Assembly (NCBI GenBank): GCA_009829735.1
Contig: CM020618.1
Coordinates: forward strand, 34,138,894 to 34,202,893
Direction: 5' to 3'
From: Pyropia yezoensis
Lineage: Eukaryota; Rhodophyta; Bangiophyceae; Bangiales; Bangiaceae
DNA: 64,000 bases
Below the pieces are notes generated by a model. That model searched no databases. It was not told the DNA's origin and saw only the letters and a program-made list of their open reading frames with translations. Both the position numbers and the translations under genes were made by a program. Positions 40,200-50,684 of the stretch are shown here, in pieces (within the stretch, counting starts at the first letter, position 1; each line of letters begins with the position of its first letter).

Positions 40200-40565
40200 T
40201 CCTAGTAGTTTGTACTTTGATTTCTGTTTGTCTTCTTGGCGCGCATGTCCTGTGCTGTGCGCTGTTTCTGCATGCGTTATGTTTCTCTTGTCTGTCGCGA
40301 TTGCTTCTTTGTCTGCATGTCCTGTGCTGTGCGCCATTTCTGCACGTGTTTTGCATCTGTCTTCTGTTGCTATTGCTTCTGTGTGTCTTGTGCTTGTCTT
40401 GTGCTGCTTGTCTTCTGTTATTCGTAGTAGTGCCGGCTTTCTTTTCCTGTATCTCTTGTTGCTTCACGATCTCCGAGAGCGGTGTAGGCTGGTGGAGGTG
40501 ACGGGGCGGGGTGATGAGGGTGAGTGGGCGTGACCATTGTGGGCGTCGAGTAGAGGTTGAACAGG
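40200..40565 (+). repeat. Dispersed repeat block, copy 1 (related to 53120-53226 and 55768-55880)
   Basis: The first part (to about 40434) is a TG/CT-rich block with two imperfect tandem copies of about 80 bp (ATGTCCTGTGCTGTGCGC in each). It ends TTATTCGTAGTA, as does 53120-53226. The second part (40463-40565) starts CACGATCTCCGAGAGCG and matches 55768-55880 in order and strand. The two parts are about 30 bp apart here but 2.5 kb apart at the other locus, where a pogo-like transposon lies between them. Confidence 0.65.
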
Positions 40566-40635
40566 GGGGGGGACAAAAGTATAGATCCGCCTGGGCTACT
40601 TTATTGCAAGATCGGTTCCGGATCGTTTCCCCGAG

Positions 40636-41688
40636 TCAGAGAAAGGTGGCCCTCAGACGCCTCAGGGGCCGATTGCCTTCAGTATTTCGTGGCATCCCCG
40701 CGAGCCTGCACCACCGCACCGACCCGACGAGGCATCGACTCCCACAAGGAACGGAAAAAACTGTCCGACAGACCATCCCACTCAGCACACAACGCCGTGA
40801 AAGGCCGTCCAAAGATGTAGGCATACGCTCGCGCGCCCGAAGACGAGTTTCCAGGACGCTCCAGGCGTTCTCAATCGGGTTCATGTCGGGCGACAGCGCC
40901 GGCCAGTCAAGGCGCCGCAGGCTATGCAGCGCCATGTACTTGCCGATATTGGTGGCCCGATGCGGCCCACAGTTGTCCTCCATAAGAATAAAGTTGGATG
41001 TCCCGCCGTGCCGCTGCTCAACGAAGAGCAACAGATACTCGTGGATGATGCCCATGTACTTCTGTTGGTTGAGGCGCCCTTCAATGCGCAACAGCGGGGT
41101 CCCGCCCTTAGAGGAGAAGGCAGCCCGTACAAAGAGTGTTGTCCACCCAGACTTGTACGACGGGCGCAGACAAGCAGGCAGGTAGCGCTCGTGAGACCGC
41201 CGCCAGACCCGAGCCTCCCCCCTGGCAGGGCGGACGGTGAATGAGCTCTCGTCCGAAAAAGCGACGTTACCCCAGTCCGACAGAGATCACGGAGAGTGCG
41301 TCCGACCCCATGCCAGGCGGCGCGACACATGCAGCCGCGTGAGAAATGGCTTTGTCACCGCAGCATAGTTAAGAATCGCCATGCGGTGCAGGAAGCGCCT
41401 GATGGTGCGCTGGCTGACCTGCCGAGGCATCCCGGCGTTGTATTCTTCCGTCAGCTGCTCCAGGGTGACGTGCCGACTGCGGAACACCACCAACTGGAGG
41501 TGCCGCACGCCTCTGGCGTCCAGGAGACGGGGCCGCCCCTGCCTGCGGCGGGAGGAGGCGGACTCTCCGTGGCGCATGCGCGCAGCAATCGTGGTGACGG
41601 TGCCAATGTACAACTCCATTTCAACATGCTTCGACGTGTTCCACACGTCATGTACAGTCAGATACAGAACTTTGTACCAGTCGACCAT
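40636..41688 (-). pseudogene. Tc1-like (DD34E) transposase with one in-frame stop
   Basis: The frame is continuous from 41688 to 40636 except for TGA at 41287-41289. The N-terminal part is helix-turn-helix (GRPRLLDARGVRHLQ, VSQRTIRRFLHRM). After the stop come FSDESSFTV (first Asp), LMEDNCGPHR (second Asp) and SPDMNPIENAW (Glu). Thirty-four residues separate the second Asp and the Glu, the Tc1 signature. The C-terminus is a normal length. The protein would cut and paste the element at TA sites; this copy needs one reverted codon to be open. Left-end sequence near 40565 (GGACAAAAGTATAG) is a candidate TIR but I could not pair it securely. Confidence 0.88.
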
Positions 41689-41861
41689 GACCGAATATTT
41701 TGCACATACAATACACTACCAACAGATGCCACTTGCAACCCTGAGTGCGGTCCTTGGGGTGCGCGGGGAGCGGTGGCATAGACGGCTGCCCCAGGTGAAA
41801 GGCCGCAGACAGAGCCGACACAGAGACAGACAGGCATGGACCTAACACACACGATTATCTA

Positions 41862-42374
41862 TCAATCCTCCTCTTCTCCAGCTACAGCAATATCCACCGT
41901 CTCATCGACTGCCTCTACGTCACTCTCGGCCGCCAGCCAGTGATCGGCTGCCTCGGCACGGCCGGCAGCGTCCACTCCCGCAAACCTGGTCGCCAATGAT
42001 GCATTGGCCATCAGCGCGACGACGTCAGACAGGTCTGTGTGCTCATTCGAAGAAGCCGGCACAACACAAGGACCTGGCGGCGCACCTTGGCCGCCATCTC
42101 CGAAGGCAGCACATCCGTGGCCAGCCAGCAGTTGCCAGGCGACAGTGATCTGTGCGACGGCGACAGCGATGCCGGTGCCCAGCTGGTACTGTATGGCCGC
42201 CGACCTGTGTGCCATTTGCCACAGATTTCATCAAGTCTGCATTGCGTACCAACAATTCTATGAACTCCCGTTTGATGTTCTGGCGGAACATTGCAAAGGA
42301 GCCCTCGTGCGGGGATGTTCGGCTCGATTATGTCTAAGTCTGATATAATCGAGCCGGACATAACCGAATAACTG
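41862..42374 (-). mobile_element. Internally deleted pogo-like element with a C-terminal transposase remnant
   Basis: On the minus strand, NCWLATDVLPSEMAAKVRRQV and DLSDVVALMANASLATRF...DVEAVDETVD match the C-terminus of the pogo-like transposase at 53563-54851 (NCWLKADVLPTEAAAEVRRQV, DVVALLANASLEEEF). The two pieces here are in different frames. The rest of the transposase is missing. The right end has an 11-bp stem (GGCTCGATTAT, 42321-42331 with 42345-42355) and CGGACATAACCGAATAACTG followed by TA (42375-42376). Reversed, that end resembles the left end of the 53-kb element (CAGTGCATACGCGGTTATGT). The left end was not found. Confidence 0.65.
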
Positions 42375-42376
42375 TA

Positions 42377-43013
42377 GGTACACGTCCGAGAAGGAGGGAC
42401 ACGTGCACGCTCTGGTTGGTGGATGTCATAATCTACCCCAAAAGCACGGCACTGTCGTGCTCGCACATCGGGTCTCGTGTACACTTGTGGCGGACGACGA
42501 TAGAAACCTCATTCTATATGGCTTTTAACTTTTTGAGTTAGACACACCGCTGAGTCCGCCATGACGAGAGGAAGCCGTTGCTGTTGTTTTTTTTCTAAGT
42601 GCGTTAAATCCGACGCATAATCTCCAGTGTAAGCATAATTTGACACTTTTGCTTACTTTAGGATCGGCCCAGAAATGTGCGTTTACTTTAGGATCGGTAC
42701 GGGGGTAATTAGTACTTATAACAAACTTCCTGGGTCACGGGAGGTCATTTTAGACGCTCTTGGCGCGCGCGGCAACCCGTCCGAGGTCGTGTCGCGCGGT
42801 TGCAGCGTCGTTGGCGCCTCTGCCGCCGTTTGTTTCCTCGTGGCGTCCCGTTGGTCTCCTCGCCGGCCTGACGGGGGTCCTCGGTGCGGACAGACACGGA
42901 CCACCGGTAACGCAAGTGTGGGTCCAGCCGATGCGGTCCCCGTCGGGCCCCTGGGTGCCCACTGAGGTGCCACAGTCGCCGCTGCCGCTCCAGTTGGCCA
43001 CCTGTGGGCGGAA
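42377..43013. other. Gene-free spacer with a 15-bp direct repeat
   Basis: TTACTTTAGGATCGG occurs at 42653-42667 and 42683-42697, exactly 30 bp apart. It may mark one end of the SAM-domain transposon to the right, but I see no matching inverted copy beyond 47048. Confidence 0.4.
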
Positions 43014-44615
43014 ATGACTGCTGCTCTCGTTGGCAGCGGCCGTACGGCCGGTACTACGGCTGCCGGTGGTGTCGCCGGTGGTCGAGTGGGCGGCATCGAC
43101 GCTGACGGTGCGCAGCCCGTAGCAAACGGCGTGTCTGGTGGTGACCGGCGCGAGAACGTCGGCGTCGCGGAGGAGCCGGCTGTTGTCGACCTTCCGGGTG
43201 TCTGTGGTGTCGCCGGTGGTCAAGTGGGCGGCGTTGACGTTGAAGGTGGGCAACCTGTGGTTGGGCTGGGTGGTACAGGTCCTCGTGGCGCGCGTTTGGA
43301 CGGCGCCCCAGACGCCGGCGGACCGGCCGTGGGGAGGACGTCCTTTGGCGGTCGGGGAGGACCTGATGAGGCTGCTCTGGCTCAGGTGCGCCGGTCGGTG
43401 CCGCTCCCATTTGTGCGCAAGCTGCGAATGCACATGGATTCCTGCCCGAGCACAAACAAGTCCCAGTTCTTTTACGGCGGCATCGGCCTAATGCTCGCGT
43501 CCGGGCTTCTCGACTGCGCAATGGTCGTGTACATGGTCGTGGGACACACAAAGTTCGGGCCAGACCTCGTTGCGCGGCAGATTGCTGGGCGCTACAACGT
43601 TGAGGACGCATTCAACCACAGGCAGCTGGTCAACCTCATCAGGCCATATGCCACGGCCGGTGCCTACGACGACACCCTGCTGCAGACGTGGAAGCGGGGC
43701 ACACAAGCGCTCTTCATGCCTATTGTCCACATCATGTCCTACAGATGCTTTTTACTACTGGCTGACGATGGGGACGTCTGCTTAGGGGATCCAGTTGTCT
43801 GCCCAGATGACTTCGAGCCGTACGCTGACAGCGAAGGGCTCTTCCTGGATGCAGATCTCATGCGCGAGTGCAACCGAGCGACAGAGCGTCAACTATGTAC
43901 CGTCGTCTTCCCAGACCTCCGCCGTAAGCGCTATCGCGGCGTTGGGGAGCGGGCGGTCTCGGGGCTCTCTGAAGCTCCATCTGATGCCAGGCTGTTGCCT
44001 GCGTCGGTGTCAACCTGCCGCAAAGTGCGTCTGTTTACGAGACGTTGCGTGGAAGACAAGTATTGGCGTGAGCAGTCTGGATGGATGCGGGACGACTCGC
44101 TGGCGGGGGTAAACGCTGCACTAGCCGCCGTGCGGCCGTACCCTTCCTATAAGGATCTGTGCAAGGACGCCTATGGCGCCAAGGCAAAGGACATAGCGGA
44201 CCAGTACGCCAAGTACGTCCCACCCGAGTTTGTGCCTGACCGCTTCGAACTTCCTACGCGTGGCTGCACCGGTACCTCAAACGTGTGGAAGCAAACGACC
44301 CTGTCCTCTCGCGCATCTACTGAGGCCACGGCGCGGTCGACGCAGGCTGTCCACGCCCGGGAAGGTCAGCCGGCCGATGCCAGTGCCGGTCAAGCACTGA
44401 AGAAGGTGCGATGGTCATCTGCGGTCCACACGAAGCCTTTGGCGCAGGCCCTGATGGCGCGACCATTTAACAAGACGCTGCCCAAGAATTTGAGCGAGTG
44501 GGTCGCGTTGGCTGGGAAAATGCCAGCGCCGGGAGAGGGGGAGCAGTGGGACGTGATGACCTTGAAGAGGCACGCTAAGGCGACGCTCAAGTCCAGCTCT
44601 GGCGTGACGCATTGA
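43014..44615 (+). pseudogene. C-terminal half of a large DDE-type transposase, on the opposite strand to its N-half
   Basis: 533 codons. The first 125 residues are Gly/Val repeats (GGRVGGIDADGAQPV and GGQVGGVDVEGGQPV, a 141-bp-spaced DNA repeat) and not transposase-like. From residue 126 the protein has FVRKLRMHMDSCPSTNKSQF (D142), then MVVYMVVGHTKFGPDLVARQIAGRY (H178, D184) and a long helical tail. The pattern D-x-C...N-K followed by GHTK-x-x-PD is that of the second half of a broad group of eukaryotic DDE transposases described mostly as hypothetical proteins in cnidarians and protists. The missing first half lies convergently at 44734-46329 on the minus strand. I take this as one gene whose 3' part was inverted. 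Confidence 0.6.
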
Positions 44616-44733
44616 GAATTTTTTGAGAGGCTTTTTGTTGTTGAGACGGTGTGCATGCTCGTCCACGGCATCACCTCACCACCTTCTCCCCCACGCGCAA
44701 CAATCGGACCATCGCTCAAGTGCATGGAACAAT

Positions 44734-46329
44734 CTAGCCAGTGCCGCTGGCCACCTCACCATTGGGTCCAAAGCCAGTCCTATACATGGGAGGATCACTG
44801 CATGCAATGCGGACGCCTCCAAGCAACATGTCACAGAGCGTGGAAAGAGTGTCGTCCGATGACTTCGACCCACCAATGCGCTCGCTGCGCGTATACACCA
44901 GGTTGCGCGAGAATCTGGAGGGCCCAGCCGCCTCGCCGCAGCTTTCTGCACAAAAAATATGGACGTAATGCGTCTCGCCAGACATGAAGTAGGTGGGGCC
45001 AGGTTGAGGCGACTTGTTCCACGAGGGAACCGACTTGTCTTGCTGGTAATCCGAAGACGTCTCGAACCACTCCTCAGAGGCATGCCGGATGAGATCTTCC
45101 TCTGCAGAACGGTCCATGTCCGACGGCTGCTCGTCCACAGGCACCGAGCGCATCACCGTGGCGAACCGCTTGGCCAGGTCATCGTAGCGCTGCTCGGCGC
45201 CCGTCACGGCGTCCTTGTGGTAAGTGATGGCACAGCTAGCCTCACTCTTGAGCCTCCTAAGGGCGTCCTCAAGATGGGATATGGTCAACCTCACTTGGGA
45301 CATAACCTCCTGGCGCTGCAAAGAACCCTGGTCGTCCTGCTGCTTGTGCCGCTTGAGAGTCTGGTTGGCAGTGCGTAGGTCCGAGCGGAAGAGCTCGCAG
45401 GTGGAGCACGCATCAGTCTTGTGGGGGTACAAGGTTGTGTGCTGGTCCGAGGGCACGTAGCACCCATCGACACGCTTCGTAGACCCGAGCAGTGCTCGCA
45501 ACCAGCGCAGGGGTACGTCACAGTGCACCTTCTGCATGCCAGCTGCCACCAGAGCCGCGTGAAAGTCTGCAGAGAAGCAGGGCCTGGTGTCACTGACGCT
45601 GCTTCTGGCGGCACGCAGCACCACCCATTTGGAGTCCAAGTAAAATGCAGCACCGTGGTAGCGCCCGTGCTTGTCGGGTGTGCGGCCTGTTGGTGAGCGA
45701 TGGGCCTCAACGAAGGCCACAAGAAGCCTCTGCTCAGCTGCCTTGGTGCGGTTGGACGACGAGCCGGTCAGACCATGGTCGACGGAACTCGTCACGTGAA
45801 AGACCTTGTTGAGTGCACACGACTTGTAGTACTGCACGGCAGACATGAGGCAGTCGTCGGGACGGCGGATACGGCTGATGAGGGAGTCGGGGTTTGACGA
45901 ACTCGCGATGGCACTCTTCGTCATACACACGGTAGGGGTCTGCGCAGCTTCAATGGACCGGCTGTGACATCGGGCTAGCCACCAGTTTGACACTTTCAGG
46001 TACTGGCGTGCACACGCCTCGTGCACCACCCAGTTGCCACGGCAGTCAAAAAGCAGGTCGATCACGACAACTCCCAGCCTTGCGTAGTTGTACACCGACT
46101 GGACGTCCTTACTACGGCCGGCAGCAGCCGCGTCCGCTGTCTTCACCTCTCGGGCCGTGCGCTTGGCTACATCAAAATTGTGGCGCAAGAGACTTGAGAA
46201 GTGGCATGCAGCCACACCCATCCTTCTCGCCCCTAGGGGCGTGCGCCGTGCCCCGCCGCGAGGCGACCTCGCCGGCCGACCTTGCGATGCCGTTCGAGTA
46301 TGTCTCCGGCGCGCGCAATCTGCCGTCAC
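44734..46329 (-). pseudogene. N-terminal half of the same transposase (first catalytic Asp)
   Basis: 531 codons; the homologous part begins about residue 36 (RMGVAACHFSSLLRHNFDVA). Visible features are GRTPDKHGRYHGAAFYLDSK, a CX2C zinc-knuckle-like TDACSTCELFRSD, a coiled-coil-like stretch (LKRHKQQDDQGSLQRQEVM) and SSDYQQDKSVPSWN (D427, near 45050). PQPGPTYFMS, SCGEAAGPSRFSRN and SKSSDDTLSTLCDMLLG follow. In related proteins the second Asp block would come next; here the frame ends at 44734 and that block is found inverted on the plus strand. The N-terminal neighbour with a SAM domain (46172-46840) overlaps in another frame and is probably its true start. Confidence 0.6.
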
Positions 46330-46840
46330 CTCGAATGGTAGACATTGATAAGCGGGCGCGCTGTGGAGAAGAGAGCCGGTTCAGCTTGCGCCGCTTAGGG
46401 GGGAGTGAAGGGGCGGCTTCGCTATCCCCGTCCTCACACAGAGCATCTGCGTCTCCACAATCTCCATGGTCGGTCTCATTGCCGCCCTCATCCTCCAGCT
46501 CGTCAGCAGCGTCAGCGAGAGGAACCGTAGCAGGGACGCTACCCACGGATCCAAGTCCTTCTTGCTGGGTCGGATGTGGGCTAGTTGGGGCAGGCGCCAA
46601 GGGTACAGGCGAGGTAGCGTGAGGGATGGACGGTGATGGCAACTGCCGCGGAGGCCAGCCCGGCGCGGAGGACAATCGCACAAACCTGCGAACTTGAATA
46701 GGCTTCATCCCCAACAGCGGGAGGTCGGCCTCCGTCACGAGCTCCAGGTCATCCACGCACTCAACGCCGAGCTTCTCAACGAACGCGTCATGGTAGTCCA
46801 GGAAGCGGTGCAGCCCCATCCACTCCTTGAGCGCGTCCAT
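46172..46840 (-). pseudogene. SAM-domain N-terminus of the large transposase, frameshifted from the rest
   Basis: From the ATG at 46840 comes MDALKEWMGLHRFLDYHDAF, then VDDLELVTEADLPLLGMKPI and QVRRFVR (about 46840-46676). This is a sterile-alpha-motif-like five-helix pattern with the typical D-L-L...L-G...R-R-x-F spacing. A Pro-rich linker, an acidic stretch (DELEDEGGNETDHGD) and a basic nuclear-signal-like KRRKL follow. The frame overlaps the transposase N-half by 158 bp in a different phase. A single shift near 46200-46300 would join them. The frame is open upstream to 47047 with no motif. A SAM domain suggests oligomerisation or recruitment of the transposase. Confidence 0.6.
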
Positions 46841-47047
46841 GGCAGCGTGCTGCGCCGACGCAGGAGTGGCCGGTCTGGGTGCACGGTGACTGAATGACAC
46901 GCAGCAGAACGCGCTGAGGCATGAACGCGGTGACGAATGGACAGTGAATGAGCGAGGTCCACTCGGCGCGGCAGCAGCAGTCGCCGTGCGCCCCTCCCTT
47001 TGCGCGCCCAGGGCTGCCATTGGGCACCAGTGGCCCATGGTTGGCAC

Positions 47048-47802
47048 CAGGGCTGAACGCAGCCGCCCTGGTGGCCCACCCCTTCGAAGGAGTGCCTGCC
47101 CCGTCCGAGGCGGCTAACAGGGTCCTCAAGGCACCCACTGCAACGCAGAGCGACCGGGCCGCGCATGCCACCCTGATGGCAACACGGCGTAGCGGCGTGC
47201 CGAGGAAGGTACAACGTCAAGGCAGCGGAAGATGGACACGTACAAAAAGCAGGTGCGGAGCAAACAAGAGAGCCACTCGGCCATAAGAATGGAAGCTCAC
47301 CCGTCACGTGCCAGTGAGAAAAGGCTCGCAGTGGCGTCGGCATGCGAGGGAGGTAACGCCGGGTAAACGCTTGGCGGTGTTGCCGCTATGGCACGAGGGA
47401 AAGCGGGCACACACCTGCGCTCCCTGTCCCGCCGCGGCGCAGCTGCGTTGTCTGTGGTGTGGACGCTTGTCCAACGCGCGGCAGTCGTGGTCGATGGGCG
47501 AGACGCTCGCGCGCTGCTGGGGTCAATTCCGAGTCAATCTCGGTAAAGTGCTGACAAGCGCGATCGGCGGGTCCGGATCGCTGGCCCCGGCGACTTTAGA
47601 CTGCACATTCTTTGATGCAGGCTATCTCGGCTCGGGAGGGCTCAAAAGTAATGAGGGTTCTATCGTCGTCCGCCACACTTACAAAAGATACCTTTCCAGG
47701 CATTATCGATTACTTCAATTGGGAGGAGAGCTTGAATAGACTTACAAATCTTGTCGCGTAAGTTCTTTGTAAGCGCTCGCCGGGGATGTGCGCGCGGCTA
47801 GC
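47048..47802. other. Gene-free stretch
   Basis: An open frame at 47308-47739 (+, 143 codons) contains an isolated CLWCGR but no recognisable fold. No terminal repeat for the neighbouring transposase was seen. Confidence 0.4.
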
Positions 47803-48235
47803 CGCTAGTGTCTAGTCTACCGACCGGCTCATTTGAGCCGATTCGGCTCATTTGAGCCACTTTTTCGGGTCCTTTTTTTTCGTACTTCCCGTGGTCTCGT
47901 GCTCATTTTGACCACAGAAACGGACTCAGCGCAGGCTGTTTACTCTTGGGACATCTTGGAAGCATCCCAGCTAGGGGAAGTGCTCGTATGGAACGGGAGA
48001 CGTGCAGTATGGGGTGGGGTGGGGTGGGCAGGTTCCGAGGGGGACAAGGATGTGCGACAACGGATGAAGGTGACAGGCGGCTCACCGGCGCAGCTGAAGT
48101 GTGCCGGCGGCGACGCCAAGGCATGGGGTCGAACAGTGTGCCTCCAGGGGTCAGAATCGACGATTTTCGTGAGGCTCATTTGAGCCTCAGGACCGGCTCA
48201 TTTGAGCCTTTTTTCCGGTAGACTAGACACTAGCG
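47803..48235. mobile_element. 433-bp MITE with 20-bp TIRs and four identical palindromes
   Basis: CGCTAGTGTCTAGTCTACCG at 47803-47822 is repeated exactly, inverted, at 48216-48235. Just inside each end lie two copies of the 14-bp perfect palindrome GGCTCATTTGAGCC (47826-47839, 47845-47858; 48172-48185, 48195-48208). There is no transposase inside. I could not find a certain target duplication. It is a non-autonomous element of unassigned family. Confidence 0.85.
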
Positions 48236-48441
48236 ACGGCTGCGGTGACGGTGGCGGCGGTGGCGGTGGCGGCGGTGGCGGTGGTTGCTAGGGCGGGCGG
48301 CCGCCGCGACCGTCGCGGCGCAAGGGCGGCCGGCCCGGCCACTTTGCGGCCGCCCATTGGCGGGCCTGCGTATCGCCAGCGATGGCGGCCCTGCCTCCGC
48401 GGCTTCGCGGCGGCGGCGACGGCAGAATCGGTGGCGGTGGC

Positions 48442-48473
<32 letters not shown>

Positions 48474-49532
48474 GAGCGTTGGCGGCGGGCTTGGCACATC
48501 GACGGCCTGGCCGCGACACTATGCGGGGACGGGGGCAACCGCCACGGCTGCTGCCGCTGCCGCCGCCGCCGCTCCCGCCGCCGCGTCGTCCGCGCCTGGT
48601 GCTGCCGCGGCCGCTGCCGCCGACGGCGTTGCCGATGCGCCTGGCTTCGCCGTCCTTGCGGACGAGCGGCGGGTGCAGGCGGTGCGGCCTAACCCTGGCC
48701 GATGGCGCCTCCCAGGGCGCGGATTATCGCGCCACGGACGCAGTCAGCGGTGGGGGAGGGGGTGGAGAGTGGGGTGGCGCCGGTCGTGACGGCGGCAGTG
48801 GTGCCCCGACCGCGTGGGGTGGGGGCGGACCTGGCTGGGCTGCTGGCCCTGGCGAACCTGGCGCGGGACAGGCGGCGGAGGGAGCGGTTTGGGGCAGAGC
48901 CACCGCCGGCGGTGGAGATCGTGGTGTTGGTGGTGGTGGCGGTGGCGTTTGGGGCGGGGGGGGCGTTGGGGGAGGAGACGACAAAAAGCACATCCAGCGC
49001 TGCTGCCGCAGCCGCCAGACGCCGCGCTGACGCGTAGGGGGAGGCGGGGGGCACCACCGCTGGCATGTCGGCGTCTAGCGTTCCGGCGCCGGCAGCCGCT
49101 GTAGCATTGACCCTCGTCCGCGGCCTCGACAAGGGGGCGGCGACAGGGCGCTACCACGGCGCGGCGGCGGCGGTGAAGCCGCCCGGCCACGGTGGGTTGG
49201 GGCTGACGGCCGGCGGCTGGCCAACAGCGGCGGCGTCTTGCGCGGCGGCGGGTGCTGGCGGCTGCAGCGACGGTAGTGGCGGAGGGGGGCGGGGGGGGCG
49301 AACCTCCACTGACTCTCCCGTCTCATGCCAGGGCGACGGCCGCGGCTCCACCCTGCGCCGCGGCGACCCTGGATGTGAATAATCAAGCGATGGGTCACCG
49401 ACGACCCCTCCACGCGATTGCGTGGGCAAGCACGGCGGCCACGCAATCAAGGCCCGACGTCCCACGTGCACCAATGCAAGGTAACACGGACGAAGGGGTG
49501 CGACCACGTGGGGGGGGCAGGACCAGGCAGAG

Positions 49533-49622
49533 GCGAGACGAGAGGGCGCGGGCGAGCACAGCCCGTGGACACAAGGGGCGAGACGAGAGGGCGCGGGCGA
49601 ACACGGCCCGTGGACACGCCGG
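49533..49622. repeat. 45-bp tandem repeat, two copies
   Basis: The unit starting GCGAGACGAGAGGGCGCGGG recurs at 49533 and 49578 with few differences; a partial third unit follows. Confidence 0.8.
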
Positions 49623-50295
49623 GCAGAGACGAGTGCCTGCCCGGCAGCAAGGTCCCAAGGGGGACGAGGGACGGGCAGAGGACCGGGAGAGAACAGGTAC
49701 AAGAACGACAGAGGGGAAGGCCTGGTGGTCGGAGGACGCTAGGAAACAAGTGAACGTCCGTTTTCCCTCACTGGAGGGTGGCGCGGCGGCGGGCGGGGAC
49801 GGAGTGACGGCGGCAGCCACGCTCGGACATGTCGAGGCCGCGCCCGCGGCGACGGCTGGCCGCGGTGTGGCGGTCGCTGCGGCCCGCGCCACACCGGCCG
49901 CGCATGACGACGCGGCAGCCTCGGAGCGTGGCGGGGAGAGCGTCAGCGGCGGTCGCGTCACGGGCCTGGGGGGCGGCGGGGGGCGATACCCCTCCCAAGC
50001 AGCACACCGGCCAACACTCACGCTGCGGCCGGCCACCGGCCGGCGGTGCGCGCGGGCCGGTTGGTGAGCGGTGGCGCGGGGGTGGGCGACGACCGGCTGG
50101 CAGTCGCGACAGCAGGGAATGGGGCGACAAGACCCGCCGCCACCCAGGCCCCCACCGACGCCCGCGCGTGGTCGGCGGTAGGCGACGAGGTGGGCGCCCA
50201 TGCAGTATGGCGGGGGAAGGGCGAGCTGACGGGGGGGGCCTGACCTCCTACCTCCCCCCCCGCCGAGGGGGGAGGCGGCGGGGAAGGATTGGCGG

Positions 50296-50296
<1 letters not shown>

Positions 50297-50330
<34 letters not shown>
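50297..50330. repeat. Homopolymer of 34 G
   Basis: An uninterrupted G run by count from the given sequence. Its true length is uncertain in any sequencing technology; it would form a G-quadruplex-type block. Confidence 0.85.
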
Positions 50331-50331
<1 letters not shown>

Positions 50332-50650
50332 ACCACCGCCGCCGCTGCCGGTCCGGCCGCCGCCGCCGACGCGGCCGCTGCGGCCGCTGCTGCGGCGGCC
50401 GCTGCGGCCACTGCGGCCGCCACGCCGGGGGCCACTGGCGGCGGCGGCGGGGGCGGTGGCGGCGGGGGCTGCGGAGGTGGCGGCGGGGCTGTCGGCGGGG
50501 GCTTTGGGGACAAGCGGCGACGCAAGCCGCGGCTACAACCGAACCTCACTCTGCCCTCGACCGGGGGAGCTCCCTCGCGGTCACTCGGTGCCCTCCGCGT
50601 TGTTATCCACCGCTGGCTCCCGCCGGCCGCGGCGACAATGGGGACGGCGG

Positions 50651-50684
<34 letters not shown>

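Noticed and set aside
40024-40533. Hydrophobic 169-codon ORF (Leu/Ser/Cys-rich)
   Set aside because: It is produced by a TG/CT-rich dispersed repeat with internal tandem units, not by a membrane protein gene.
44390-44725. Minus-strand ORF continuing the 44734-46329 transposase
   Set aside because: It is opposite the recognisable C-terminal half and has no transposase motif.
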